Made by a program: the position numbers and the translations under genes. Below, piece after piece: positions 23,718 through 35,441 of a stretch of DNA of 64,000 nt. A model generated the notes under the pieces. It was not told where the DNA came from. It searched no databases and worked only from the letters and a program-made list of their open reading frames with translations. This DNA is from Taenia hydatigena (lineage: Eukaryota > Platyhelminthes > Cestoda > Cyclophyllidea > Taeniidae), in the NCBI GenBank assembly GCA_036345935.2, contig JADWOT020000007.1, forward strand, positions 3,670,199 through 3,734,198, read 5' to 3'. Each line of letters opens with the position of its first letter. Position 1 is the first letter of the stretch.

Positions 23718-25037
23718 CCTCAGTGCAAATCAACACCCTATGCACCGACCGGCTATCAAATTACTTACGCCACGGCATCGCAAAAGACAGCTGCGCAGTC
23801 TCCACACTCGCAGCTCCATGTTCTGTAATAATTGTCTTTGCTAAAAGAACTATCAACTCGCACCGATAAATGCTGTATATGTGGGTCGCGACTTTAGTGG
23901 AAGGCTACACACACTCCTTCGGCCACGCGTTAATAATCACGGGGCCCAATTCACTGAGAGGGCAGACAACCGACTCAATGGCCACCATGGGAACAGTGCG
24001 CACTCTATTTCCCCCTGGAGACGCGGTTGTCCTGGGGTAGTCTAAGGCAATTATCATGAAGGATTGCAAAATGTTTGGGTTTAGTGGGCCCGATCGATTC
24101 ATGAAGGTGTGGACACATTGAAATCTGGGGAATTCACTGTTTGAGATCTTAAAATTACCACAGAAATAGCGAAGATATATATGCGATTGTCAGGTTCCCT
24201 TCCGATTCAAAAATCACTTCCCACCAAGCGTTTTGCGTCTGCAGCGCAAATGCGCGCTTTTGGTAGGAGAACATTTGCACCTTCAAAGAAGATCTATCGG
24301 CCGACAAAGTCGAAGCAATGGTAAAGGATCATTTTTACTTTACGCGTAGCAATAGTGAATGGACAGTTCAAGTCTACTGCCGTCTGCATGCCCAATTAAG
24401 GCGCTGCTGCTAACTTCGCCAATTGCCAGAACCATCAAAGTTATCTCAAGTTAAGTGCAAATCGTCCAGACGCATTATATCAACCATACAAACCAAGCAA
24501 ACAAAGAAGGCAAACAAGATATTTGTATAATAGGCATTCGCAACTATATTTCATAATGGTAAAAAATCACGCGGATTGATCATTTAACTCGTGCTGAGAT
24601 CACTAAATAAGGTAGATGACGACAAAAAAACTTTGAAGACACCAGACTTCTCGATGATCGATTAGGTAGTTGCACCACTAGTCGGGCGCGAGGCAAAAAT
24701 TGCGCTTCGTCTGACCGAGCGGGCCCACTTGATACAGGGCCTTGCATATCAGTCAACGTCTGCTTACGAATGCAAATACGTAGATAGTTAATTATGTTCT
24801 TCCCCGGTTGATCCGTTTTCCGGTCAATGCCCATTAAATTGAGATCGGCCAAAAGTTAGATTTTCGTGTTGAGATGGTGCATCAGATTATTCTAGGCAAT
24901 GTGGAGTCGCGCTTTCGACAACTATTTGAAAACAATAACAAAAAGTGACATTAATCGAGAATCCATCAAAGGATACAATTGCTGATGTGGGAAAATTTTC
25001 TTCCTTGAGCTAGAGTTGCATGGTATTTCGAAGAGAG
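23718..25037. mobile_element. Candidate insertion inside repeat C2
   Basis: This 1.32-kb block interrupts an alignment that is otherwise continuous with C1. The heptamer ACCTCAG occurs at its left edge (23718-23724) and immediately after its right edge (25038-25044), as a 7-base target duplication would. No terminal inverted repeat, poly(A) tail or recognisable transposase frame was found. The alternative is a deletion in C1. The exact joint is uncertain by several bases. Confidence 0.4.
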
Positions 25038-26217
25038 ACCTCAGCAATGCCTGGTTGGCCTTCACCACTGAATCAATTCGTCGCAAACAATTTTGCCCGC
25101 CAGCACACCCTCACCCAGCTCAAGAATAGTCTCGATGTGGCAGTGTGGTGCACGCCTCAGGTGAGGTGAAGCGAGTGATGCGTTGATAGGGTAACGAACT
25201 TCGCTCCCAGTCACAACTTGGATTTTCTGTCAGTCAATCCCCATAGCACCTCCTCCAGCGCTAGTTAAGAGAGCGGATGCCAAATTGGTAGTCTTTAGAG
25301 CTTACTGCCCACCGTCTTTTGATGAAAATGGTATGCAGGTTGTAACGTCAATTTTGCACGTCTAAGACATCCCTTTACAGCTGCTATGGGTGCGAGCCAG
25401 GTGCTTACTATCCACGCCAAAAATGGCCCAGCATTGCCATCCTCACGTTAACCTACTATTACAAGTGCTACGATGACAACACAATCCCTCACTGCTACTG
25501 TGGAATACAGAAGCAGTCTCGTAATGGTGCACCCATCCTCACGCATTTGACCGACTCACATTCGGAAGGCACACCCTTACATCATACCATACCCTCTAGG
25601 CATTATGCAATAGCATTGTGAGAAGTTTATTCATGGGGTGTCTGCAAATCCATGCAAACATCCGCACTCAATGTTCTTGAGATTTCAGTTTTAACCATCA
25701 AACAGGATTCGATTCAACGTAGCGCCCTTTGCACCCTCTTTATTCGCGCCTTAATAAACACAATAAAAACTGCAAAGTGTACCGGCAAAATGTCCGACAA
25801 CTTTAAATGATTAGATTGGGTCTAAAGCAGCACACAGGTTTTGGGAAAAAGAACGCTTTCTTCGAAGTTGGAAGACAACAAGAAGGGATACAACAGCGAC
25901 AACAGCTTGCTTGCTGGAACATGCTTTGTTGTTGCATCAATCCATGGTACATCAACCACAGGCACGACATAGAACGAAGAACGTTTGTGTGGAGGTAGGA
26001 TTTGTATCCCACTGTAGACAGTCATACGAAATGTGGTACCGACTAATGCATCATACTTATCAACATCCAGTATACTCCATCGGCAAATAGCAGCGCCAGC
26101 GCATTAAGGTGCACCGAACAAAATTGTGAAGTTTTGCGGAAAACTTACCAATCAAATCAGCAGATGGTCATCTAGATTGTCGGTGGGATAGGTTGCACAT
26201 AAACATCCCGTTGGCAG

Positions 26218-26394
26218 CAAAATCATTACTGTCTGGGCCCGTGTTTGCTCAAATCAGGCTTGCTAATGGCGCAGAAGAGACGATTCGGTCCATTGCTAGA
26301 GATGATGGTACTCAAGTACCCCTCCGGAAGATGCTGCGACTGTATCCACGCTAGGCCCAATAAGCACAACAGATTTCACCTGAATGGGCGGTAG
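26218..26394 (+). pseudogene. Remnant ORF at the 3' end of repeat C2
   Basis: 59 codons including a TAG stop, aligned without gaps to the end of the C1 minus-strand frame (13523-13765). It contains GRCCDCI followed by a basic, His- and Asn-rich tail. In the second copy (48075-48281) the frame is open from an ATG for 68 codons, whereas here an upstream TAA at 26197-26199 shortens it. The family is not recognised, and the expression status cannot be judged. Confidence 0.38.
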
Positions 26395-26529
26395 GGCAAC
26401 TTGAGTGAGACAACTGTCACGACGCAGTTGCAAAAAGACATGAAGAAAAAGAAGGGCAAAGGTGGTTTCTCTCCTTAAGCATGTATATCAAGAGCGACTG
26501 GATCCAAGCACATTGAAGAAACACACAAA

Positions 26530-26832
26530 ATGCAACTTTCTTACCTTAGAAAACTACAAGGAATCAAGTGTATCCGAAAACAGAGTTTGTTTCCTTCGGA
26601 TATTGTTGAAGCATATCTAGAGCATTATCAGAAAAAGGCATATTCATACCTACCTCCAATTTCGCATCATGAACAAACACCAAAAGCGGCAAACATTTCG
26701 GCAGTTTTACTTTATTTTTTAAACGACTTGAACCTCCCCATTCAAGATCCTGGATTTACTGTAATAAGTGAAAAACACGGCGTAACTGCAGACAAAATAC
26801 ATGCACACAAAGATGACCTTGAAATTGGCTAA
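26530..26832 (+). pseudogene. 100-codon frame intact here, frameshifted in the second copy
   Basis: An ATG-to-TAA frame of 100 codons with a plausible soluble composition: a basic start, then VEAYLEHY and later PIQDPGFTV. In the second copy one base is missing near 48558-48575, and the frame ends after the residues SHHE. The first part may be a continuation of repeat C. No domain is recognised, and there is no splice or promoter evidence. The disruption in one near-identical copy argues against an essential gene. Confidence 0.25.
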
Positions 26833-28519
26833 TTAATTAATGCATAAGAGATTAAGGTGGTTATAACAAAAATTTACGCAAAAAAATCTGTACGAACTTC
26901 GACGCAATCATACACAAAAGAATACGATAAACAAGTAATTCCATGCATAGTTAGAGCTGATGAACAAAATACGTTATGGAATTAGCTTTTAAACATAATT
27001 ACAATTCAATTTTATTGAAAATGGAAGAAAAATTAGCCAAGAATGTTAATTTGTTATAAGGTAATTAATAAATAATTTTAAACAACAAAAGGAAAGTACA
27101 AAACATTACTTGTCAACAAGACATCCCGACGCTCCCTTGAAGGAAAGCGGATACATAACACTCAGACAGAATATTTGCAGTTGGCTTAGAGAAATGGATG
27201 AAGACTTTTGCCGTAGCTTAGCGATTAGTCTACTTAGCCGATGCAAATCGATCAATCAAGTGCTTGTAACAGAGACCGAGCCTTAACCGACTTCCATCGC
27301 CGGCCATTGCAATGCACCCAAGTTTAGAACATAAACACCCAATAGCAAGTTGTTCCGGTTTTCAACTTTTATGCAAGTGAGAAGATTAATGGCCAAGCCG
27401 TTATCTATTTATAATGAGGATTGGATTTGGAAATTCGACTGATTTGGGAATTCGATTCTGGGACGAGGAATTTTGCTCACGATTATGTGCGTCTACAGCT
27501 GGACACTTAAACCCACACCCAAAATCCGATTGACGAAAAGGCGTACAAGATCTTGCAAACTTCTATGGGGCCAGAGGTTCGTACATACTTATATATTGAT
27601 GCCCTCAGCAGATGTGATGGAAAACTTGGTGTCAGAATTTGTATGACGCTGACAGAACACGGATGCTGAGTAGTTGCCGAAGGCCGACGACATCGCTTGT
27701 AGTCATTCTGTTATGGGTCGCAGCCTATGCACTCCTTCCACCCCAACAGTAGAAATCAGGATGGATGGCCTTCAGCAATAACAACATCTGTTCCCACGTC
27801 TGCTCTGTAGCCTTGACGAGTAAAACTGTACACATTAGTGCCTTAAAAGCACCTCGTTTAAATAATTTTTTGATCTGGTTCTAGCATGCTTTTTCACAGC
27901 CATTAGCTACTAGGCCTTTTCATGACCAATGCCACAACAGAGCCTTGCTTTTTTCCCTGATACTTTACTACCTTGTTTCCTAGGAGCACGTTTCTTCGGC
28001 GTATTTAGCTCTTAACATAAGTAATTTTATCTTCCCTAGAAAAATGCCACAATTCAAAAGCCATCAAATCTGTGATTAAAAGCCTGCCACCTTTAAAGTA
28101 AATTGCTACAGTCTCGTCAAGTCATTGTAAAAATCTGGTATAACTCTGTGACATAGGTTGTGCATTGTTAAATAAAGCGTATATATTTGCATATACAGCA
28201 GAGTGCAAAAGAGGTTAAAGACAAATGCGGACAACCGGGTGAGGTTCTTCAAAATAATACTAGATTCTGTTGCGTAGTAGCTCTTTGTAGTAAAGGTCCT
28301 CTTCACTTCTTCTTCGGAAATGTGAAAAAAAAATAAAGCGTTTTAGTCGAGCCTTCATACAGTTTCTTCTCTGTCCTCGTGGAGTTGGCGATATGATGAC
28401 GAAAGAAAGTCCAGCATTTGCCTTCCGCAACTTAGCCAAGATAGTGAGAAAGGTAAGAAAAATTGTCATGGAGAGGACTGCAGACAGCATCGTGGCTTGT
28501 GTATGTATTGATGTCTTCA
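26833..28519. other. No gene recognised
   Basis: AT-rich between about 26833 and 27100, then ordinary sequence. Short frames on opposite strands at 28260-28553 overlap each other, and neither is recognisable. Confidence 0.45.
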
Positions 28520-29895
28520 GAGAGAACTTAAATGGTCTCGATAAGATATACATATCAGGTTTTTATTTCCATCTTTAACCTCACAAATATCGCCTGATTT
28601 CAGTCGTTGGTTCAAGGTTGTATTTGTGTAATTTTTGGCTTTGCACGATGTGCTATCAGTTTGGTTCACGAAGCCATGAGCCAAAATGATCTTAAAGGTT
28701 TGCCTTCGGCGAATCCTATACCCCTATATGTGTGCGGATTGCGTCAATTGGGAGATTGGCCCCTAACCACGGCGCTTTTATAGATTATCAAAGGATGAAC
28801 CCGCCTTTCAATTGCCTGCTCTCTTTCACTGCTTGCACAATTCAGTAGATGTTAGAGTGTGAAAGCTTGATGTTAGCTAAACGCGACTAATAATGCTCGA
28901 AAAAATTAGCTTTATATTAACCACATTCCTTAAATTTACTAAGATATATTTTACAGTTCATGATCGTAATCATTGCATGGACCACTCTTGCCATTCAAAC
29001 CGCTTCTCCTCCTACGAATTTGCAACTTAGAGAGACGCATTTCGTTTCTTCTTTGCAAAAAGTGGATCAATGTAGTAGATTTCCACCAGACTCTCAATGC
29101 TGTTTCGTGTCACATTCAGCATCCTTAGGTGTGTGTAGCTGATGGATACGTTCCAGATCGACCCTTCCAAGAATGCATCCTTTACCATAAGATCAGCAAA
29201 GTAAAAGAGTACCTGCTGTAATTAACATTACTAGTACTGAATACGGAGTTTTTTCACTAGATCATCACAGATGTCGAAGCAGGTCCTTGATAAGGGTAAA
29301 TATAAGCTTGATAAAATGTCTTCACCTTCTTACCTTTGACCTCTCACTTAAAATGGATGGAACAGAGGAAGGCTACCTGTTATTAAGCAAATTTGAGCAG
29401 TTAAAGCTCAAGCTAGCTTTGAAAATAGGTGGCTTTGTAATTATAGCTAGGCTTGATCTGTGTTTTTTTACTTGGGATGTGGCACTACATTTAATGCGTG
29501 ATACCTGACATCGATTTCACTCTGTAAGGACTCATGTATGAAAAGTCCTCTAACCATTTGACTTTTCTAACATACTGAATTCCGTGTGAAAGATCAAGAG
29601 CAACTTTTGCATTGCATATGCTGTGGGACTTAAATTATCTCTACTACTACCCAATAGGACACCTGGGGACCATAATGCCAAACTCGGTGCAATGTGGTGG
29701 CATTGGCCATTTTCGTGGTAGGATATGGAGACATTCACAGAAAAGGCAGTGATTTTATCAGCCAACGAATGATCGAGAATAGTTCATCCTTCAAGACTTT
29801 TGCGCGCTCCACTCTCCTCGAATCATGAATGAGCGGGGTGTATGCAATCAACAAATAGGAAGGGGTGATGTTATTATTTGTGACATCAACTAAAT
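28520..29895 (+). repeat. Dispersed repeat B, copy B1
   Basis: About 1.38 kb aligning by eye to the reverse complement of 35442-36870. Anchors: AATATCGCCTGATT near 28589, GGGTCGATCTGGAACGT on the opposite strand near 29150, ACTCGGTG-AATGT-GTGGCA near 29670, and CATCAACTAAAT at 29884-29895, where the match ends sharply. A frame at 29287-29508 corresponds to a frame of similar length in B2 (35803-36036, minus), sharing EG-L-L, FVI and VALH-M blocks. Former coding capacity is therefore possible. The family is not recognised. Confidence 0.8.
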
Positions 29896-30097
29896 CACCC
29901 ACCTCTGGTTGGGCTATTGGCTACAAGGAACCTCAAAGAAGGCGTTGGTGTTTTGCAACCAGATAGCTGTGCAGTATCTCTGCATAGGTTTGAACGGATA
30001 TCGGCAAAGACTATGTGGATTTGGATTAACAAGGAAACGTTCGGAAAATATTTGCGAACTAGCGTTAGCTCCAATGGCAACAAATCTTAACCACTGA

Positions 30098-31388
30098 TAG
30101 TGCGGTTATATTTACAGTCTGCTTTACGCTGACACTAACGTTATAATTCAACATACTAATATTTGCCACTCAATCGTAAGGAATTGCATGTGGATTGCAA
30201 AATTTATGAAAGGAAAATTAAAGTCAAATGAAAATCGAACTAAGGGCCTATCTTGTGGAGCATTGTCCAAAATATGAAGGTATCATTTTAAGGAAGCAGA
30301 AATGTACACTCGTTTCAGATTGAAAGTAAACCGAGAAAATGAAGAAGCTGAATCTATGCATGCGCAGGTAGGGGGACGGGATTTTATGGTACTCAAGTTC
30401 AAATCACGCATTTACATGCAGAAAGGGTTGTGAGGCGGAGCTGGGTTGGTGGCAGTCACTAATAAAATGATGACAAGAGGTAGTGGCCGAAAATGGTGGT
30501 GCAGGATACATATATGAGGGAGGAAAACTGGGGGAGGATGTCATATATTCACCAGCTGCGTATGATTCACACACCAATCGAGACGGGTATAAACGTGTCT
30601 GCTTATGGGAACAGTGCATGTCCTGATTCACATTGTTTGCGCGGCCTAGGCATGCGGGTCGGTAAAGCCGCCATCATCAGACCAGTATTCACTCCGACGT
30701 CCCAATTAGCGCTTTACTGACAGAAATGCTAGGATTTAAAGCATGCAAGAAAATGGTAAGATAATTTAGTCAAACAAATGCGTAGTTATCTTATGAATGA
30801 AGCCGACTTAAAGCAGCAACCTGTGCACAGTGTTTGTTGAAGTACACAGCTGCTAAGCTTTTAACACCTGCAGTTCCAATTTAAACGTCATACACATAAT
30901 GATGGCACCATCGTAGCATCGATCAACTTCTAGAAAATGCGACGTGTTTATACCTGAAGAACCATTTTAAGTCTACTCCGCGGCGAAACTACCATGGAAT
31001 GTTTACAAACGGGTTGAAGCAGTGCATAAAGCATCGGGCAGTGACAGAGCAGTCCAGGAGTGTTATTTTCTGTTGGGTCGGAGTCAGTTTCTAAGGCGAT
31101 AGACGATCATAAACAATGCGAAGACCCTGCGACTGCGGGTCACACAGCTGTTATAAATGTGTTAGGGGATAGGCCACAATTTCCCACCGTAGGGAACGTA
31201 GATGCAAGTCTCTCTGGGGCTATCACTGTAGTAGCTATCCGAGCAGAAATGTCTGGCAATAATGGGTACACGACCGGACAGATCGGGCAAACAGCTGACA
31301 GCACTTAGACTAGTCAAAGATAGTCTCAGATCTATGGATAACGAAGCTCTAGCTCCCACTTCAAAGGTTATGAATGTCTTGCAGAATT
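30098..31388 (+). repeat. Dispersed repeat A, copy A2
   Basis: About 1.29 kb matching the reverse complement of A1 (2059-3420). A 75-codon frame at 30493-30720 is open here but broken in A1, and the aligned codons differ mainly at replacement positions. This favours non-coding decay over a conserved protein. It lies 200 bases right of B1. Confidence 0.8.
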
Positions 31389-34300
31389 GCAAATGAAAAC
31401 TATCGGCGCTCTAGTTTCAACTGAGCTCACTCCCTTAGGCCAATAGCAGGCCTTCACGTGCATAACTATAAATGGAATGTTTTCCACGCATTGTCTACAA
31501 AGCAATGTAATGGACAGAGTCCCCGATAAACAACAAGTGGCTCTAAAAATGATGCAACACTTTTGAGAGATATACACCCTTGGTGCCTTATACTGAACAG
31601 TGACTGAAAATATAAGGTCGATAAACGAAGCATGAGACATTCACAATTTAACTCAAAACCATGCACCGACAAACTATACTAGCTTTGTTAACTCCAATCC
31701 TTATGTGCTTAATGCGAACCATTTTCGGTATAATCTGAATAGACTATCTAGAAGGAATTCTGGCCAAAAGTGTTCTCCTTTTAAAAAAGGAAATATTCTT
31801 GCTCCATTAACTGAACTGCTCCGAGTTTTGAACGTACATAGAGAAGTACAATCCAAATCACTAACTTCTTCGTCAGTGGGTCTGCCGTGAGCTAAGTCTA
31901 TTGGATTGGAGCGTGATCTTGCATCCGTCGTTAGTTAGGGGATCATGCTTGAGGCTAGCTGGATGCCGCTTACAATGGAAAGTTCAATCATGGGAATACA
32001 AAATTTGTCTTAGTGCATCTAAGGCCTCATGAGCGTTTCCGGTCCCGAATGAACATTCATTAACTTGACAGACTTTCAAGAATAGATCTATTGCCATTTA
32101 TGACGAAATCTGCTGATGCCGTCTGACTCGCATGGGACCAGGACCTTTCACTACAAGTCGCATAAGCTACCGAGTTTAATGTCCATTCAATGACTGCTGC
32201 ATTTCTGAAACATTACACCTAAGGATACAAATTTTATAACTAAGGCATTTCTACCCAGCGGTCTAATAGTTCTTCAGCACTTTCTTAGGCAGCACTCACG
32301 TAAAAGTCTTACGTCATAAAAATTCAGCGCTAACTGCGAATGACATCGAGGGCGGAAGGTAATTTGATTTTTCAATAGGCCTTAAGGGGCGCTGTGACCT
32401 TTTTCAAAAAATCAGCAACTACGCCACCCTTCATGTTAGCATGGGAAAAAGCGGTCTCTGGCCTACACATAATGGGAAGTGATGACAAAATTTCTCGTCA
32501 CCCCTGCAAACACTTATGCGTGAGAGGTTGTAACTCCCAAAAGTTCAGGGAAGCCAAGTTCTCACCCATAAGGAATTGGTGTCTTCGTTGGAAAATTGCA
32601 TTTGTTAAGCAAATGCACCAAGCGGGATTATTTATGTCCGCAATATTGTGCTTTAAGCTTATCTGACGTGTGATAGACCTACACCTCCGGAGGTATCCAC
32701 CTTAACCTGTGTGATTCCAAAACAAACTTGTTTACTTAGGTTTATCAGCTTGGAGCTGTAAAGGCCCATTTTCTCCCTAAGGATTGACTTCAGTCGTTAG
32801 TGACTTTGAAAAGTCTGAGGGCTAATGATATGGACCACAGGCCATATCACCTAACAAAATTGTCCTAGCGGAGCCCTAAATACCTGTGAAGGCGACACAG
32901 AGTGAAACAAATAAACAAAATATAACCTAACCCTTACCTCGTTTCGAGAGTTGTCTACGCCTCTCCATTAGTTTGAATTCCAGGTTTGCTATCACAATGA
33001 TGTCAATGCTGTAAAAGCAGCAGCCACACACCGGATGCTCCATTCACCGAATTTTTGTGCAACCGAGAAAACATCCGATCTCCGCTTCGCAACTTTGCCC
33101 ACATAAATCACGTTGTTCCTACCTACAAATTTCCAATGAGGAAGTCAATGGATCTCACGGCTCAAGTAATTACATGGTAAATATAATATTGACTAACAGC
33201 CTGCACAAAATTAAAATTTATGCAGATGCATGCATGCCAACGAAAGGAAGGAACGGTGGCCGGCTTGACAATGACATTGACGCACACGCTTCTCGGTGGC
33301 GATTACCTTATCCAGCCCTCATGAATGGGGATGCCGCAGACCTCACTCAATGTTTGTCATGACGCGTCAGTCACGACTTTGTCACCCCCACCACATTAGC
33401 CTCCTCAAATTGGTAAGACAGAGACGCCCAGACGTTTAGTTTTGACGCAATAACCAACCGTTCACTCCAATGTTGGAGAGTGTGCAGGCAAACTGTCCAT
33501 AAGCATCATCTAAGACCAATCAGGAAGGACATATGGCTTCAAGTGCAAAGCTTAATTGATCTTCTTTTGCAATAATATCGGTAAGCTAACACCAAAGAAA
33601 TTCATTTTTGCAATCAACTCGATGACCCTGGATAGCAATTTTAGTCCTGTTTGTGCAAATGATAGGATGAAAAGGGGAACCGCTTCCAAAGGACTTCAGA
33701 TAAAGTAGCGACTAACAGAAATCTAACCAAGTAGTGACCCAAGAACTTTAAAACGCGTTTACCAGATAACCTACCAAGTACAAATCAGGACTCGGGCCCA
33801 ACCAAAGTTTGAGTCCGATGACTTTCGCACCTCAAGACAAAACCATATCCTAGAACCGCCGAACCCTGTAGTTGCCTTAAGTTAATAAATAACCACAATT
33901 TTAAGGGTGTGCGCTTAACCTATCCTCGAGCTTAAGTGGCCGGTCAATTGATAAGGGCCCGGTTTTCTTAAGTCAACGATTGCGGGGTCGTGGTGTCATG
34001 CGTATGCAGCAACACAATTTGACAATATTTTCAAGCGAGTGCAAGCTTTGGAGAAGTATGATTAGCCTACAAGTGCTAAAAATCCGAAACCCACTGTCTG
34101 AATTGGCTGCGATCACTCCAGCTTGCTGCGTATACGATTCGCAATAAAGGTTGCTAAAATTTACACAAAAGAGAAAGGACTTAAATTAACTACGAAAATG
34201 ATGTGATTGGGGAACGCGAAAGGTGAGCACTGTGAAGGAATGTGAAGAAAACAAATGACATGGAAAGGTGTGAAGGGCATCCAAAACGTCAATTGGGGAA

Positions 34301-34508
34301 TGAATGTTGTGAGGAGTGAAATATTAAAGGAAAAATAGTAAAACCTATAAAAACGGGAAAAAGTGATGCAAAATGAGTCGAAACTTGTTTGCTGCACCGC
34401 TTGGGTAATAGAATTAATGGAGTGTTAAGATAAAGAACTAAAAAATGTGTAGTTGCTACGGTATCCATCCCTGGCAAGATGATTAAGTACTTAGAAATTT
34501 GCAGACAG
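31389..34508. other. No gene recognised
   Basis: About 3.1 kb with no convincing feature. Frames at 32394-32666 and 33057-33362 (about 90 and 101 codons) are unchanged or nearly so in the second copy, but flanking non-coding sequence is equally conserved. Confidence 0.45.
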
Positions 34509-34575
34509 CCCCACCGCTTGATAGATGAGGCGTTTCCTAAGTAAGAGATTGTGGGTTCGAGTCCCACGGTGGGTG
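34509..34575 (+). pseudogene. Decayed tRNA-Arg(CCT)-like gene
   Basis: The 3' half is an excellent tRNA: stem-loop GTGGG-TTCGAGT-CCCAC followed by acceptor strand GGTGGGT, and the sequence resembles animal tRNA-Arg with anticodon CCT. The loop TTCCTAA carries CCT at 34534-34536. The 5' acceptor CCCCACC pairs at six of seven positions. The anticodon stem has lost about four bases on its 5' side, so the unit is 67 nt and cannot fold normally, and the D arm is altered. It is a pseudogene or a tRNA-derived fragment. The same sequence is at 56403-56469. Confidence 0.6.
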
Positions 34576-34713
34576 TTCCGTTTACCCACCAATGTGCCAT
34601 CTCTTTTGCAGCAGTGTTAACAAGTGTCTAAAAGTGTGCCTAAGCGTGGCCACAGCTGTCATGTCACTGATTGTTATCGGGTGCCAAAGTAAAATCCCGG
34701 GAAGCAAAGCACT

Positions 34714-34785
34714 GGACAGAGCAAGACTCAAACTCGCTACCCTTAGGTTATGAGACTGATGCGCTAACCTACTGCGATACCCGAG
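34714..34785 (-). pseudogene. Decayed tRNA-Met(CAT, elongator)-like gene
   Basis: On the minus strand the sequence reads CGCAGTAGGTTAGCGC followed by an anticodon loop CTCATAA (anticodon CAT at 34750-34752), matching the elongator tRNA-Met pattern. The T stem GCGAG/CTTGC pairs with one wobble. The acceptor ends CTCGGGT and TCTGTCC do not pair, one D-arm base is missing, and the anticodon stem has two mismatches. It is not a functional tRNA. It lies 138 bases from, and convergent with, the Arg-like fossil. Its twin is at 56608-56679. Confidence 0.6.
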
Positions 34786-35441
34786 CGCGCCACCGCTGCA
34801 GCTTATAATTTTCCATAACTACAAATTCGGTAGTGGGCTCGTAATGAAACGTTGAGTAGCACGGAATTGTTGGATTTGATGCTCCAGCACATACGGCATC
34901 AATTGCACCTGATTGTGTTCAGGTCGATTTAGTGAATGCCAGTTTAAATCAAGGAAAAGTGCACCTATGCCTTGATTCAGACGAGATCCGGTTAAAGCAG
35001 ATGTTGCTGTCAGTCTGATGCAGCAAAATGAATGCGAGAACCAATGATAGGAGGCGTTGGCGATGGTGTTATTTAACCAATAAGTTTGTGTCCCAGTGTG
35101 AAGTGCTGGATACAAGGGGGAGGTGATACGTCACGTGACGAAATCGCGCCCAAAAGTTAGCTATACATAAGCGGTAATGTGTGACTTGAGGAATGATAGG
35201 TGGAAATTATTATCACTCACTTAGATTTCGAATGCTGCGAAAAGTTATTTAGTAGTGATGGTGAGCAGTTCTTTAAGCAATGGCCATTGGATGGTGGGAG
35301 GGTGAAAATGTATTTATGACCCACTTATTATGCAGTTAATTACGACTTGTGGTTGGATAAGTGAATTTGTATTCTTATGAATGCTAGAACACTTTATAAA
35401 ATGAAGCATTTGCTGTTACTGGACCAAACAAGCGGGAGGCC
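34786..35441. other. No gene recognised
   Basis: A minus-strand frame of 98 codons (34819-35115) is present in both copies of the segment but has no motif, and the flanks are equally conserved. Confidence 0.45.

Larger units (their letters stand above)
23290..26470 (+). repeat. Dispersed repeat C, copy C2, carrying an extra 1.3 kb
   Basis: Aligns by eye to the reverse complement of C1 (13440-15545) in two blocks, 23290-23717 and 25038-26470, separated by about 1.32 kb that C1 lacks. On the plus strand the left block has the frame fragment AKANELI and a TGL-LLLM block, both matched in C1. The right block has RQHTL, AYCPPSFDE and a frame ending in TAG at 26392-26394. Frames are interrupted by several stops and shifts, so no intact protein is encoded. 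Faint similarity may continue to about 26570. Strand is the inferred coding direction. The family is not recognised. Confidence 0.8.

Noticed and set aside
34289..34600. 103-codon minus-strand frame with a VGLEPTISYLG stretch
   Set aside because: That peptide is the reverse-strand translation of the tRNA-Arg-like fossil, a common false protein.
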